DNA from: Alphaproteobacteria bacterium
GTDB taxonomy: Bacteria > Pseudomonadota > Alphaproteobacteria > Reyranellales > Reyranellaceae
Assembly: GCA_019635875.1 (NCBI GenBank)
Contig: JAHBYP010000008.1
Coordinates: 1 to 64,000 of the forward strand
Direction of reading: 5' to 3'
Length of the DNA: 64,000 nucleotides
Below the pieces are notes generated by a model. It was not told where the DNA came from and did not search any database. It saw nothing but the letters and a program-made list of their open reading frames with translations. This document shows, in pieces, positions 32,059 to 41,102 of this stretch (positions are counted from its first letter, which is position 1; each line of letters opens with the position of its first letter). Both the position numbers and the translations under genes were made by a program.

Positions 32059-33219
32059 ATGAAGCGTAGATCCGTTGTGATGGCCGGCGCGATCGCGGCG
32101 GCCGCGCTGGCGGCCGGCCCGGCGATCGCCCAGGACCTCAAGCTGCCGACGTCGCTGACCTTCACGGCCTACGACACCGGGACCTCCGGCTTCAACATCG
32201 TCGTCGCGCTGGGCAAGATGATGAAGGAGAAGCACAACACGGACGTGCGCGTGCTGCCGGCCGGCAACGACATCGCCCGGCTCTCGCCGCTGAAGGCCAA
32301 CCGCGCCCAGGCCTCGGCCATGGGCATCGGCGGCTACTTCGCGCAGGAGGGCGTCTTCGAGTTCGCCGCCAAGGACTGGGGCCCGCAGAAGCTGCAGCTG
32401 CTGCTGTCGGCGGCCTCGTGCAACGGCATCACGCTCAACGTCGCCAAGGACACCGGCGTCAAGGAGTTCAAGGACCTCAAGGGCAAGCGCATCGGCATCG
32501 TCGTCGGCTCGCCGGCGCTCAACCAGAACGCCTTCGCCATCATCGCCTTCGGTGGCCTGACCAAGGACGACGTCAGGCTGGTCGAGTTCTCCAGCTTCGG
32601 CGCGATGTGGAAAGGCATGCTGAACAACGAGGTCGACGCCGCCATCGCCTCGACCATCACGGGGCAGGTGCGCGAGGTCGAGGCCTCGCCGCGCGGCATC
32701 GTCATGCCGCAGACGCCGGCCGCCGACAAGGAAGGCTGGGCGCGCCTGCACAAGCTCGGGCCGTACTTCTATCCGCAGAAGGTGACCTGCGGCGCCGCCG
32801 GCCTGTCGCCGACCAACGCGCTCGAGCTGCCGACCTATCCCTACCCGATCTTCATGACCTACGCCTCGCAGTCAGCGGATCTGGTCTACAACGTCGCCAA
32901 GACGATGATCGTCAACTACGACGCCTACAAGGCCGGCGCGCCGGGCGCCGACGGCCTCGACGTCAAGAAGCAGATCCTCGACTGGGTGCTGCCCTACCAC
33001 CCGGGCACGGTGAAGGCGCTGAAGGAGGCCGGCGTCTGGACCGAGGCGGCGCAGAAGCACAACGACATGCTGGTCAAGCGCCAGGACACGCTGGGCGAGG
33101 CGTGGACCGCCTTCCTCAAGACCAATCCGCCGGAGGACAAGGCGGCGTTCACCAAGGCGTGGATGGCCGCGCGCAAGGCGGCGCTGGAAAAGGCCGGCAT
33201 GGACGCGGTCTTCGAGTAG
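32059..33219 (+). CDS. TAXI-family TRAP transporter solute-binding protein (first copy)
   Basis: 386 residues. Signal peptide about 1-25 (AAAALAAGPAIAQD), then a periplasmic TAXI binding protein (LTFTAYDTGTSGFNIVVALGKMMKEKHNTDVRVLPAGNDIARLSPL; KGKRIGIVVGSPALNQNAF; AMWKGMLNNEVDAAIASTITG). These capture a substrate for a TRAP permease; TAXI substrates are often unknown (dicarboxylates, glutamate). ATG 32059 follows TAGGGAGTG. The permease gene (33257) starts 37 bp downstream, and a second binding-protein gene follows that. Confidence 0.92.
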   Translation: MKRRSVVMAGAIAAAALAAGPAIAQDLKLPTSLTFTAYDTGTSGFNIVVALGKMMKEKHNTDVRVLPAGNDIARLSPLKANRAQASAMGIGGYFAQEGVFEFAAKDWGPQKLQLLLSAASCNGITLNVAKDTGVKEFKDLKGKRIGIVVGSPALNQNAFAIIAFGGLTKDDVRLVEFSSFGAMWKGMLNNEVDAAIASTITGQVREVEASPRGIVMPQTPAADKEGWARLHKLGPYFYPQKVTCGAAGLSPTNALELPTYPYPIFMTYASQSADLVYNVAKTMIVNYDAYKAGAPGADGLDVKKQILDWVLPYHPGTVKALKEAGVWTEAAQKHNDMLVKRQDTLGEAWTAFLKTNPPEDKAAFTKAWMAARKAALEKAGMDAVFE

Positions 33220-33256
33220 GCGTCGGCGCCGCACGGCAAATCCGTCCGTAACATCC

Positions 33257-35248
33257 ATGTCGGAAACATCCGCCGACGAGCTGCCGGGTACGGGACCTTC
33301 CCGCACCCGGCACCTCTCACCGGCGTGGCGCGCGCTGCTGATCGCCTGGACCGTCGTGTCCATGGCGCTGTGCTTCAACCAGCAGTTCACGCTGCGCTTC
33401 TTCGTCGACTTCACGCTGCTCGACACCGAGTATTTCTGGGGACTGGTTCTCCTCCTCCTGCCGCTGGCGTTCATCGTCTATCCGCTGAAGCCGGGGCTGC
33501 ACGTCGATCGCGTGCCGATCTACGACCTGGCGCTGTTCGCCCTGGCCAGCGCGATCGCCATCAGCCTGATCTGGACGGCGCGCGAATCGGCGGCGGCCGG
33601 CTGGGAGTACAGCGCCGCCACCGCCGCGCCCGGCTGGGCGATCTGGAGCGCCGTGGCGATGTGGGCGCTGGTGCTCGAGGCGCTGCGGCGCGCCGGCGGC
33701 TGGGTGCTGTTCTTCATCATGGCCAGCTTCTCGCTGTTTCCGGTGTTCGCCAGCGTCATGCCGGCGCCGCTGACGGCACCCTCGGTCGAGGTGCTCGACA
33801 CGGCGGCCTACCACGTCTTCTCGCGCGAGAGCGTGCTCGGCATCCCGATGCGCGCCTTCGCCGAGCTGGTGATCGGCTTCCTGGTGTTCGGCACGGCGCT
33901 GCAGTACACCGGCGCCGGCTCGTTCTTCATCGACTTCGCCTTCGCGCTGTGCGGCCGCTACAGGGGCGGCGCCGCCAAGGTCTCGATCTTCTCGTCCGGC
34001 CTGCTCGGCTCGATGAGCGGCAGCGTGATCTCCAACGTGCTGACCACCGGCACGATGACCATCCCGGCGATGAAGCGCACCGGCTTCAAGGCCTCGGTCG
34101 CCGGCGCCATCGAGGCCTGCGCCTCGACCGGCGCGGTGCTGGCGCCGCCGGTGATGGGCGCCACCGCCTTCATCATGGCGGAGTTCCTCAACATCTCCTA
34201 CGCCGAGGTGGCGCTGGCGGCGGCGGTGCCGGCGGCGCTCTACTACTTCGCGCTGTTCATGCAGATCGACTTCAACGCCGGCCGCAACTCCATGGTCGGC
34301 CTGCCGGCGGCGGAGATGCCCAATCTCGGCAAGGTGTTCCGCGAGGGCTGGTACTTCATCTTCGTCATCGTCCTGCTGGTCGTGCTGCTGCTGGTGATGA
34401 AGCGCGAGAACTGGGCGCCGTGGCTGGCCGCCGGCCTGCTGCTGATCCTCAACCAGCTGTTCTCCAAGCGCCGCTGGGGCCGCAGGGAGGTGATCGGCTT
34501 CCTCGAGGGCAACGGCCGGGTGTTCATCGAGCTGGTCGCCATCCTCGCCGGCATCGGCCTGCTGGTCGGCGCCTTCTCGCTGACCGGGCTGACCGGCTCG
34601 CTGACCAACGGCCTGCTGCACATGGCCGGCGGGCAGCCGCTGCTGCTGATGCTGATGGGCGCGCTGACCAGCTTCATCCTCGGCATGGGGATGACGATCA
34701 CCGCCTGCTACATCTTCCTCGCCGTGCTGCTGGCGCCGAGCCTGATGCAGGTCGGGCTCAACCCGCTCGCCGTGCACCTGTTCATCATGTACTGGGGCAT
34801 GGTCTCGTTCATCACGCCGCCGGTGGCGCTGGCCGCCTTCGCCGGCGCCTCGGTCGCCAAGGCCAGCCCGATCGCGACCGGCGTGCAGGCGATGAAGATC
34901 GGCAGCATCATCTACTTCGTGCCGTTCTTCTTCGTCATGAACCCCTCGCTGGTGCTGCAGGGCGACACGCTCGACTTCCTCGGCCATTTCGCCACCGCGC
35001 TGCTCGGCATCACGCTGGTGTGCGGCGGGCTGCAGGGCTACCAGGGCATGATCGGCGACCTGCGGCGCTGCGGCGTGCTGGAATGGCCGGTGCGCATCGC
35101 CCTGGTCGTCGGCGGCCTGATGTTCGCCGCGCCGGGCGGCGGGCTGATGCCGCTGTCGCCGATCCAGATGACGCTGGCGGCCCTGGCGGTCTCGGCGCCG
35201 GCGCTGGCGTTCGCCTGGTTCATGGCGCGGCGCGCGCCAGCGGCTTGA
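33257..35248 (+). CDS. Fused TRAP transporter permease (small plus large subunit)
   Basis: 663 residues with at least 14 hydrophobic spans. The N-terminal part is the small-subunit-like DUF of TAXI permeases; the large DctM part starts near residue 150, with GSFFIDFAFALCGRYRGGAAKVSIFSSGLLGSMSGSVISNVLTTGTMTIPAMKRTGFKAS as its signature and a repeated IFLAVLLAPSL/GMVSFITPPVALAAFAGASVAKA toward the end. It imports the acid delivered by one or both TAXI binding proteins, driven by an ion gradient. ATG 33257 is preceded by a weak site; the 37-bp gap to the binding-protein gene suggests an operon. Confidence 0.93.
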   Translation: MSETSADELPGTGPSRTRHLSPAWRALLIAWTVVSMALCFNQQFTLRFFVDFTLLDTEYFWGLVLLLLPLAFIVYPLKPGLHVDRVPIYDLALFALASAIAISLIWTARESAAAGWEYSAATAAPGWAIWSAVAMWALVLEALRRAGGWVLFFIMASFSLFPVFASVMPAPLTAPSVEVLDTAAYHVFSRESVLGIPMRAFAELVIGFLVFGTALQYTGAGSFFIDFAFALCGRYRGGAAKVSIFSSGLLGSMSGSVISNVLTTGTMTIPAMKRTGFKASVAGAIEACASTGAVLAPPVMGATAFIMAEFLNISYAEVALAAAVPAALYYFALFMQIDFNAGRNSMVGLPAAEMPNLGKVFREGWYFIFVIVLLVVLLLVMKRENWAPWLAAGLLLILNQLFSKRRWGRREVIGFLEGNGRVFIELVAILAGIGLLVGAFSLTGLTGSLTNGLLHMAGGQPLLLMLMGALTSFILGMGMTITACYIFLAVLLAPSLMQVGLNPLAVHLFIMYWGMVSFITPPVALAAFAGASVAKASPIATGVQAMKIGSIIYFVPFFFVMNPSLVLQGDTLDFLGHFATALLGITLVCGGLQGYQGMIGDLRRCGVLEWPVRIALVVGGLMFAAPGGGLMPLSPIQMTLAALAVSAPALAFAWFMARRAPAA

Positions 35249-35339
35249 GGCCTGAGGCAGAAAAGGAGGAGGATCGGCAGCGGAGGTTGTGGAGCGTGGT
35301 GGGCGTAGTGCAACGCGTTCGATCGCAGGAGCACTCGAC

Positions 35340-36491
35340 ATGATTCGCAAGGCATTCATCGCATCGATCCTCGCCGCCCTGGCGGCGATCCCGCCGGCGG
35401 CGGCGCAGGACATCAAGCTGCCGCCGACGCTCTCCGCCACCGCCTACGATACCGGCTCGTCCGGCTTCAACGTCGCCGTCGCCGTCGGCAAGGCGCTCAA
35501 GGAAAAGCACAACAGCGACCTGCGCGTGCTGCCGGCGGGCAACGACGTGGCGCGGCTCAACCCGCTGCGCGCCGGCCGGGCGCAGTTCTCGGCCATGGGC
35601 ATCGGGCTGTACTTCGCGCAGGAGGCGGTGCTCGAGTTCGCGGTCAAGGAATGGGGGCCGCAGCCGCTGCAGATGATGCTCGGCGCCAACTCGTGCAACG
35701 GCATCGCGCTGGGCGTCGCCAAGGACACCGGCGCCCAGACGGTCAAGGACCTCAAGGGCAAGCGCGTCGGCACCGTGGTCGGCTCGCCGGCGCTCAACCA
35801 GAACGCCTTCGGCTTCCTCGCCTTCGGCGGGCTGACGCCTTCCGACGTGCGGCTGGTCGAGTTCTCCAGCTTCGGCGCGATGTGGAAGGGCATGATGAAC
35901 AACGAGGTCGACGCCGCCGCGGTCTCGACCATCACCGGGGTGGCCCGCGAGCTCGAGACCTCGCCGCGCGGGCTGGTGTGGATGGCCACGCCGCACGCCG
36001 ATACGGAAGGCTGGGCGCGCATGAACAAGGTCGCGCCCTACTTCACCAAGCACCGCGCGACCTGCGGCGCCGGCGGGCTCTCGCCGCAGAACGCGATCGA
36101 GATGCCGGGCTACGCCTATCCGATGTTCGTCGCCTATGCCCAGCAGGATCCCGAGCTGGTCTACAGCATCACCAAGGCGATGCTGGTGAACTACCCGCAC
36201 TACAAGGCCGCCGCGCCGGGCGCCGACGGCCTGGCGGCCGAGCGGCAGACGCTGAGCTGGGTGGTGCCGCACCACGCCGGCGCGGTGCGCGCGCTGAAGG
36301 AGGCCGGCGTGTGGAAGGCCGAGCACGAGGCGCACAACCAGAAGATCCTCAAGCGCCAGGCGGTGCTGATGGAAGCGTGGACGGCCTTCATGAAGGCGCC
36401 GCCGGCCGACAAGGAGGCCTTCCACATCGGCTGGATGTCGGCGCGCAAGGCGGCACTGACCAAGGCCGGCATGGACCCGGTGTTCGAGTAG
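35340..36491 (+). CDS. TAXI-family TRAP transporter solute-binding protein (second copy)
   Basis: 383 residues; signal peptide about 1-23 (ASILAALAAIPPAAAQD). Long blocks match the first copy closely (YDTGSSGFNVAVAVGKALKEKHNSDLRVLPAGNDVARL; KGKRVGTVVGSPALNQNAF; RLVEFSSFGAMWKGMMNNEVDAA), but scattered differences across the binding region suggest a changed ligand. ATG 35340 follows a CAGGAGCACTCGAC site. Located after the shared permease gene, 91 bp from its stop. Two binding proteins for one permease widen the substrate range. Confidence 0.92.
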   Translation: MIRKAFIASILAALAAIPPAAAQDIKLPPTLSATAYDTGSSGFNVAVAVGKALKEKHNSDLRVLPAGNDVARLNPLRAGRAQFSAMGIGLYFAQEAVLEFAVKEWGPQPLQMMLGANSCNGIALGVAKDTGAQTVKDLKGKRVGTVVGSPALNQNAFGFLAFGGLTPSDVRLVEFSSFGAMWKGMMNNEVDAAAVSTITGVARELETSPRGLVWMATPHADTEGWARMNKVAPYFTKHRATCGAGGLSPQNAIEMPGYAYPMFVAYAQQDPELVYSITKAMLVNYPHYKAAAPGADGLAAERQTLSWVVPHHAGAVRALKEAGVWKAEHEAHNQKILKRQAVLMEAWTAFMKAPPADKEAFHIGWMSARKAALTKAGMDPVFE

Positions 36492-36501
36492 GCACCTCTT
36501 G

Positions 36502-36625
36502 CCTTCCCCCGGAGGGGGAAGGTGCCCGAAGGGCGGAAGGGGGATGTCGAAGACGGACACCGGTTGCGTTGAGGCATCCCCCTTCCGTCGCGCTGCGCGC
36601 GCCACCTTCCCCCTCCGGGGGAAGG
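36502..36625. repeat. Palindromic element family A, copy A7
   Basis: A full element 10 bp after the second TAXI gene and about 90 bp before the CoA-transferase start. Confidence 0.92.
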
Positions 36626-36717
36626 TAGACCCGCAGCTACCCCTGCGCTGGACACTCCTGCACCCGTATGCAACATGAACCGCCGTTCATGGCGGCCCAT
36701 GGGAGGGAACGAGTTCA

Positions 36718-37908
36718 ATGCCGGGCGTTCTTGCGGGTATCCGGGTTCTCGATTTCGGCCGCTACATCGCCGGCCCGTTCTGCGGCGCGCTGCTGGGCGA
36801 CATGGGCGCCGAGGTGATCCGGCTGGAGAAGCTCGACGGCAGCGAGGACCGCTGGGTCTCGCCGGTCGACGAGGCGCGCAAGGGCGAGGGCATCACCTTC
36901 CTCCAGATGAACCGCAACAAGAGCGGCATGACGCTCAACCCGACCAAGCCGGCGGGGCGCGAGATCGTCGCCAGGCTGGTGAAGACCGCCGACATCGTGA
37001 TCGCCAACCTGCCGTTCGAGACGCTCAAGGAGATGGGCCTCGACTACGACACGCTGTCGGCGATCAATCCGCGCATCATCGTCGTCACCAACTCGACCTT
37101 CGGCTCGGTCGGCCCCTACGCCGATCGCGTCGGCTTCGACACCATCGGCCAGGTGATGTCGGGCGCCGCCCACCTGTCGGGCTTCGGCGACAAGCCGGTG
37201 CGCATGGCCTCGCCCTATGTCGACTTCATGTCGGCGGCGCTCAGCACCGTGGGCGTGCTCGCGGCGCTGAAGGAGCGCGAGACCAGCGGCAAGGGCCAGA
37301 TGGTCGAGACCGCGCTGCTCAAGAGCGCGCTCAACATCGCCAACCCGATCCTGATCGAGCAGGCGATGCTCAACCTCAACCGCGAGCGCGTCGGCAACCG
37401 CGCCTTCACCGCCGGCCCGGGCGATTCGTACCAGTGCAAGGACGGCTGGATCTACGTGCTGGCCATCGGCCAGCCGCTCTTCGTGCGCTGGTGCCGGATG
37501 ATGGGCCGCGAGGAGCTGATCGAGGATCCGCGCTTCAGGGACGACCTGGCGCGTGGCGACAACGGCGAGGAGATCAGCGCCATCATGCAGGAATGGTGCG
37601 CCACGCGGACTCGCGACGACGTGCTCAGGCAGCTGGCGGCCGCGCGCGTGCCGGCCGGGCCGATCTACACGCCGCAGGAGGCGCTCGACGATCCGCATGT
37701 GAAGGCCGCCGGCTTCTTCAAGCAGATCGACTATCCGGGGCTTGCCAAGCCCTATCCGATCCTCGACCAGCCGGTGAAGCTCTCGCGCACGCCGCTGGAG
37801 ATCACCCGCCGCCCGCCGACGCTCGGCGAGCACACCGACGAGATCCTCGCCGGGCTGGGCTACACCAAGGACCAGATCGCCGAACTGCGCAAACAGCGCG
37901 TCGTCTGA
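36718..37908 (+). CDS. CaiB/BaiF family CoA-transferase
   Basis: 396 residues. The family III transferase layout is clear: RVLDFGRYIAGPFCGALLGDMGAEVIRLEK at the N-terminus, a CoA-binding/catalytic region with ASPYVDFMSAALSTVGVLAAL (position of the catalytic Asp near 169), and LGEHTDEILAGLGYTKDQIAELR at the end. Moves CoA between acyl groups (for example from succinyl- or formyl-CoA to a carboxylic acid). ATG 36718 follows GGGAGGGAACGAG. Neighbouring TAXI transporters and a Bug protein suggest acid uptake followed by activation; the substrate is unknown. Confidence 0.92.
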   Translation: MPGVLAGIRVLDFGRYIAGPFCGALLGDMGAEVIRLEKLDGSEDRWVSPVDEARKGEGITFLQMNRNKSGMTLNPTKPAGREIVARLVKTADIVIANLPFETLKEMGLDYDTLSAINPRIIVVTNSTFGSVGPYADRVGFDTIGQVMSGAAHLSGFGDKPVRMASPYVDFMSAALSTVGVLAALKERETSGKGQMVETALLKSALNIANPILIEQAMLNLNRERVGNRAFTAGPGDSYQCKDGWIYVLAIGQPLFVRWCRMMGREELIEDPRFRDDLARGDNGEEISAIMQEWCATRTRDDVLRQLAAARVPAGPIYTPQEALDDPHVKAAGFFKQIDYPGLAKPYPILDQPVKLSRTPLEITRRPPTLGEHTDEILAGLGYTKDQIAELRKQRVV

Positions 37909-37911
37909 TTG

Positions 37912-38033
37912 CCTTCCCCCGGAGGGGGAAGGTGCCCGAAGGGCGGAAGGGGGATGTCGAAGACGAACAGTGGAGTCCGTCTTCGACATCCCCCATCCGG
38001 CGCTGCGCGCCACCTTCCCCCTCCGGGGGAAGG
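37912..38033. repeat. Palindromic element family A, copy A8
   Basis: A full element between the CoA-transferase and the Bug binding-protein gene. Confidence 0.92.
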
Positions 38034-38144
38034 GAAACATTCCGCGCTGCGCAACGCCTACCTGGTTTTCTTGCCGCTGCCAGAGCCCGCCCATACAGTC
38101 GCGCGCCCAATCACAAGGCGCTCTGCAATGGGAGGAAACTGGTC

Positions 38145-39137
38145 ATGTCTGTGTCAGTAAACCGACGGGGGTTTGTCGCCGGCGCCATCGGCGCCGGCGT
38201 TGCGTTATCGGCGCCCGCTGTGCGCGGCCAGGCCTCGGCGTGGCCCAGCAAGCCGGTGAAGGTGACGGTGACGTTCCCCGCCGGCGGGCTCACCGACGTG
38301 TGGGCGCGCACCTACGGCGAGTACGCCTCGCAGAAGCTCGGCCAGAGCTTCATCGTCGAGAACAAGACGGGCGCCTCGGGCGCGATCGGCGCCGAGCAGG
38401 CCGCCAAGTCGCCGCCCGACGGCTATCACCTGATGTTCACCATCTCGACGACGATGGTGATGAACAAGGTGCTGTTCAAGAAGCTGCCCTACGATCCGGA
38501 CAAGGATTTCGTGCCGGTCGCCTTCTTCAGCGCCGGCCATCTGCCGTTCATCGTCCACAAGGACGTGCCGGCGAAGAACATCAAGGAGTTCGTCGACTTC
38601 GCGCGCAAGAACAAGGTCAGCATCGGCACCTACGGCGCCGGCTCGTACAGCCACGTCGTCGTCGCCGAGCTCAACAAGTTCTTCGGGCTGAGCATGGAGG
38701 CGGTGCACTATCGCGGCGAGGCACCGATGTGGCAGGACCTGGCCTCGGGCGCGATCCACGCCGGCAGCGGCAGCTACGCCGCCTCGGCCGGCGTCCTGCA
38801 GTCCGGCACCGGCCGCGCTATCGCCGTACCGATGACCACGCGCATGAAGAAGCTGCCCGATGTCGGCACCTTCCTCGAGCAGGGCGTCACCGCCCGGGGC
38901 TTCCAGCTGCGCGGCTGGATCGGCGCCTTCTACCAGACCGGCACGCCGAAGGAGATCGTCGAGAAGCTTTCGGCGCTGTTCGTCGAGTGCGGCAGAACCG
39001 AGAAGGTGCAGAAGATCCTCGACACCTTCGGCATCGACGAGGGCGCGCGCGACCACGCCTTCATGAAAAAGGTGATCGACGAGGAAGGCCCGGTGTGGAT
39101 GGAGCTGGTCAAGAGCCTGGGCGTCACGCCGCAATAG
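38145..39137 (+). CDS. Bug-family (TctC) periplasmic substrate-binding protein
   Basis: 330 residues. The N-terminal signal contains NRRGFVAGAIGAG, a Tat-like twin-arginine pattern, then AVRGQ. The mature protein has WPSKPVKVTVTFPAGGLTDVWARTYGEYASQKLGQSFIVENKTGASGAIGAEQAAKSPPDGYHLMFT, the Bug fold opening, and MKKLPDVGTFLEQGVTARGFQLRGWIGAFYQTGTP near the end. Such proteins feed tripartite tricarboxylate transporters (TctAB), and one tctBA pair without its own binding protein lies at 6562-8524; others are orphan receptors. ATG 38145 follows GGGAGGAAACTGGTC. The long open frame upstream is a shadow of another gene. Confidence 0.9.
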   Translation: MSVSVNRRGFVAGAIGAGVALSAPAVRGQASAWPSKPVKVTVTFPAGGLTDVWARTYGEYASQKLGQSFIVENKTGASGAIGAEQAAKSPPDGYHLMFTISTTMVMNKVLFKKLPYDPDKDFVPVAFFSAGHLPFIVHKDVPAKNIKEFVDFARKNKVSIGTYGAGSYSHVVVAELNKFFGLSMEAVHYRGEAPMWQDLASGAIHAGSGSYAASAGVLQSGTGRAIAVPMTTRMKKLPDVGTFLEQGVTARGFQLRGWIGAFYQTGTPKEIVEKLSALFVECGRTEKVQKILDTFGIDEGARDHAFMKKVIDEEGPVWMELVKSLGVTPQ

Positions 39138-39146
39138 CTCGCTTTA

Positions 39147-39266
39147 CCTTCCCCCGGAGGGGGAAGGTGACGCGTAGCGCCGGATGGGGGATGCCGCAAC
39201 GAAGCCGGTGTCCGTCTTCGACATCCCCCTTCCGCCCTTCGGGCACCTTCCCCCTCCGGGGGAAGG
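39147..39266. repeat. Palindromic element family A, copy A9
   Basis: A full element 9 bp after the Bug-protein stop; the next start (39313) follows it by 46 bp. Confidence 0.92.
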
Positions 39267-39312
39267 CAGGGGCGTGTAGCCCCGTCGCCCGTGGCGGTGA
39301 TAGGTTGCCGGC

Positions 39313-40392
39313 ATGGACGGGCATGAGTTCACCCAATTGCTGAAGGCCAAGCTGGGCAAGCTGGCGCTGCGCATGCCGCTGTCGTGGATCAACGTCGCCA
39401 CCGGCGGCGCGCCCGTCATGCTCGACGGCCAGACGCTCGACACCCGCGCGCAGTGGCTGCTCAAGGTCTTCGAGCGATCCGGCCATCCCGCCTTCCACGA
39501 GATGCCGGTGGCCGAGGGACGGCCGGTGTTCACCGAGACCATGCTGTCGCTGTCGGTGCCGATGACGCCGTTCAGGACGCCGGAGATCGGCGAGGTGGTC
39601 GACCGCGCCCTCGACGGGCCCGGGGGCAAGCTGCCGCTGCGCATCTACCGGCCCTTCGGTCTGGGCGCGCAGCGCGTGCCGGCGATCCTGTGGCTGCACG
39701 GCGGCGGCTGGTCGCTGGGCAGCCTCGACGCCTACGATCCGCCCTGCCGCTTCCTCGCCGCGCGCGCCGGCTGCGTCGTGGTCGCGGTCGACTATCGCCT
39801 GGCACCGGAGCACCGCTTCCCGTCGGCGCTCGAGGACTGCCTCGCCGCCTGGCGCTGGCTGGCGCGATCGGCCGAGCTGCTGGGCATCGACGCCACGCGG
39901 CTGGTGGTCGCCGGCGATTCGACCGGCGGCACGCTGGCCACCGTGCTGGCCAACGAGGTGCGGCACGACGCGGTGAAGCCGGCGCTGCAGGTGCTGGTCT
40001 ATCCCGCCACCGATCTGCGCATGGACAGCCGATCCTACGAGCTGTTCGGCGAGGGCTTCTTCCTGACGCGCAAGGGCATGGAGTGGGCGCGCGCCAATTA
40101 CCTCGGCGACGATCAGGCGCTGATCGACGATCCGCGCGTCTCGCCGCTGCGCGCCGAGGATCTCGCCGGCTCGGCGCCGGCGCTGATCTACACCGCCGGC
40201 TTCGATCCGCTGCGCGACGAGGCCATCGCCTATGCCAACCGGCTCCGCGCCCAGGGCGTCAAGGTCGTGCACCGCAATTTCGACAGCCTGATCCACGGCT
40301 TCGTCGGCATGAGCGCGGTGGTCCAGGCCGCGGCGCGCGCCATGGACGACATCGTCGCCGGCCTGCGCCACGAGCTGGCGAACCTGTCATGA
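39313..40392 (+). CDS. Alpha/beta hydrolase of the hormone-sensitive lipase family
   Basis: 359 residues. Family IV esterase hallmarks: oxyanion motif LWLHGGGWSLGS (near 129), nucleophile elbow VVAGDSTGGTLA (near 200; the common form is GDSAGG), acidic residue in AGFDPLRDEAIAYANRL, and catalytic His in SLIHGFVGM. There is no signal, so it is a cytoplasmic esterase for short- to medium-chain esters or lactones. Its stop overlaps the ATG of the TetR regulator (ATGA), so the regulator is co-translated and probably controls this gene. Natural substrate unknown. Confidence 0.9.
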   Translation: MDGHEFTQLLKAKLGKLALRMPLSWINVATGGAPVMLDGQTLDTRAQWLLKVFERSGHPAFHEMPVAEGRPVFTETMLSLSVPMTPFRTPEIGEVVDRALDGPGGKLPLRIYRPFGLGAQRVPAILWLHGGGWSLGSLDAYDPPCRFLAARAGCVVVAVDYRLAPEHRFPSALEDCLAAWRWLARSAELLGIDATRLVVAGDSTGGTLATVLANEVRHDAVKPALQVLVYPATDLRMDSRSYELFGEGFFLTRKGMEWARANYLGDDQALIDDPRVSPLRAEDLAGSAPALIYTAGFDPLRDEAIAYANRLRAQGVKVVHRNFDSLIHGFVGMSAVVQAAARAMDDIVAGLRHELANLS

Positions 40393-41018
40393 CGCAGCAG
40401 GTCGAGGACGCCACGCCGCGCCGCGCCCGCGGCAAGCTGCGCGAGCGCAAGAAGGCCAGCAACCGCGCCGCCCTGCTCGCCGCCGCGCGCGCCGTGTTCG
40501 CCGAGATGGGCTTCGGCGCCGCCAGCGTGCGCGACATCGTGCGCCGCACCGATCTCGCCACCGGCACGTTCTACAACTACTTCGAGGACAAGGACGCGAT
40601 CTTCGCCGCCGTGGTCGGCGAGCTGACCGACGAGCTGGTGCGCCGCCACCGCCAGGGCCGCGCCAGGGCGGGCACGGCCGAGGAATTCCTGCGCCGCCAT
40701 TTCCAGGTCTATTTCGAGTTCATCGCCGAGGATCCCGAGCTGGTCGCCCTGGCGCAGCGCAACGTCACCGCCATCCGCACGCTCCTCGACAAGCCCGACG
40801 TGCGCGCCCTGCACCGCGTGCTGATCGACGATTTGCGCGAGGCGATGGCCACGGGCATCCTGCCGCCCCTCGACGTCCCCTATCTGGCGGCGGCGATCGG
40901 CGGCATCGCCTTCGAGATCTCGATGGTGATGGTGACGCGCACCCCGGTCGACGCGGTCGAGGCGGCCCGCTTCGCCGCCCGGCTGGCGCTCGGCGGCGTC
41001 AACGCGGCGCGGCGCTGA
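40389..41018 (+). CDS. TetR-family regulator coupled to the esterase
   Basis: 209 residues. TetR HTH (ASVRDIVRRTDLATGTFYNYFEDKDAIFAAVV) at about 45-80, after a basic N-terminus; C-terminal helical domain with EFLRRHFQVYFEFIAEDPELVALAQRNV. Start ATG 40389 overlaps the esterase stop by four bases, a sign of tight translational coupling. A family C palindrome follows five bases after the stop. Likely represses the esterase operon in response to a small hydrophobic ligand (inference). Confidence 0.9.
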   Translation: MTQQVEDATPRRARGKLRERKKASNRAALLAAARAVFAEMGFGAASVRDIVRRTDLATGTFYNYFEDKDAIFAAVVGELTDELVRRHRQGRARAGTAEEFLRRHFQVYFEFIAEDPELVALAQRNVTAIRTLLDKPDVRALHRVLIDDLREAMATGILPPLDVPYLAAAIGGIAFEISMVMVTRTPVDAVEAARFAARLALGGVNAARR

Positions 41019-41022
41019 CCTG

Positions 41023-41091
41023 CTGTCATCCCGAGCGCAGCGAGGGATCCAGGATTGACCCCTGGATCCCTCGCTGCGCTCGGGATGACAG
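41023..41091. repeat. Family C palindrome, full copy
   Basis: Same 30-bp inverted arms as at 12890-12958 (CTGTCATCCCGAGCGCAGCG AGGGATCCAGG) around a small loop. It is close to the convergent ends of the TetR gene and the small membrane-protein gene, so it may serve as a bidirectional transcript end. Confidence 0.87.
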
Positions 41092-41102
41092 AAGTGCGCC
41101 GA

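Noticed and set aside
36675..39137. Long frame extending the Bug protein upstream through the CoA-transferase
   Set aside because: The extra sequence is a shadow of the CaiB gene in another frame; the Bug signal begins at 38145 with its own ribosome binding site.
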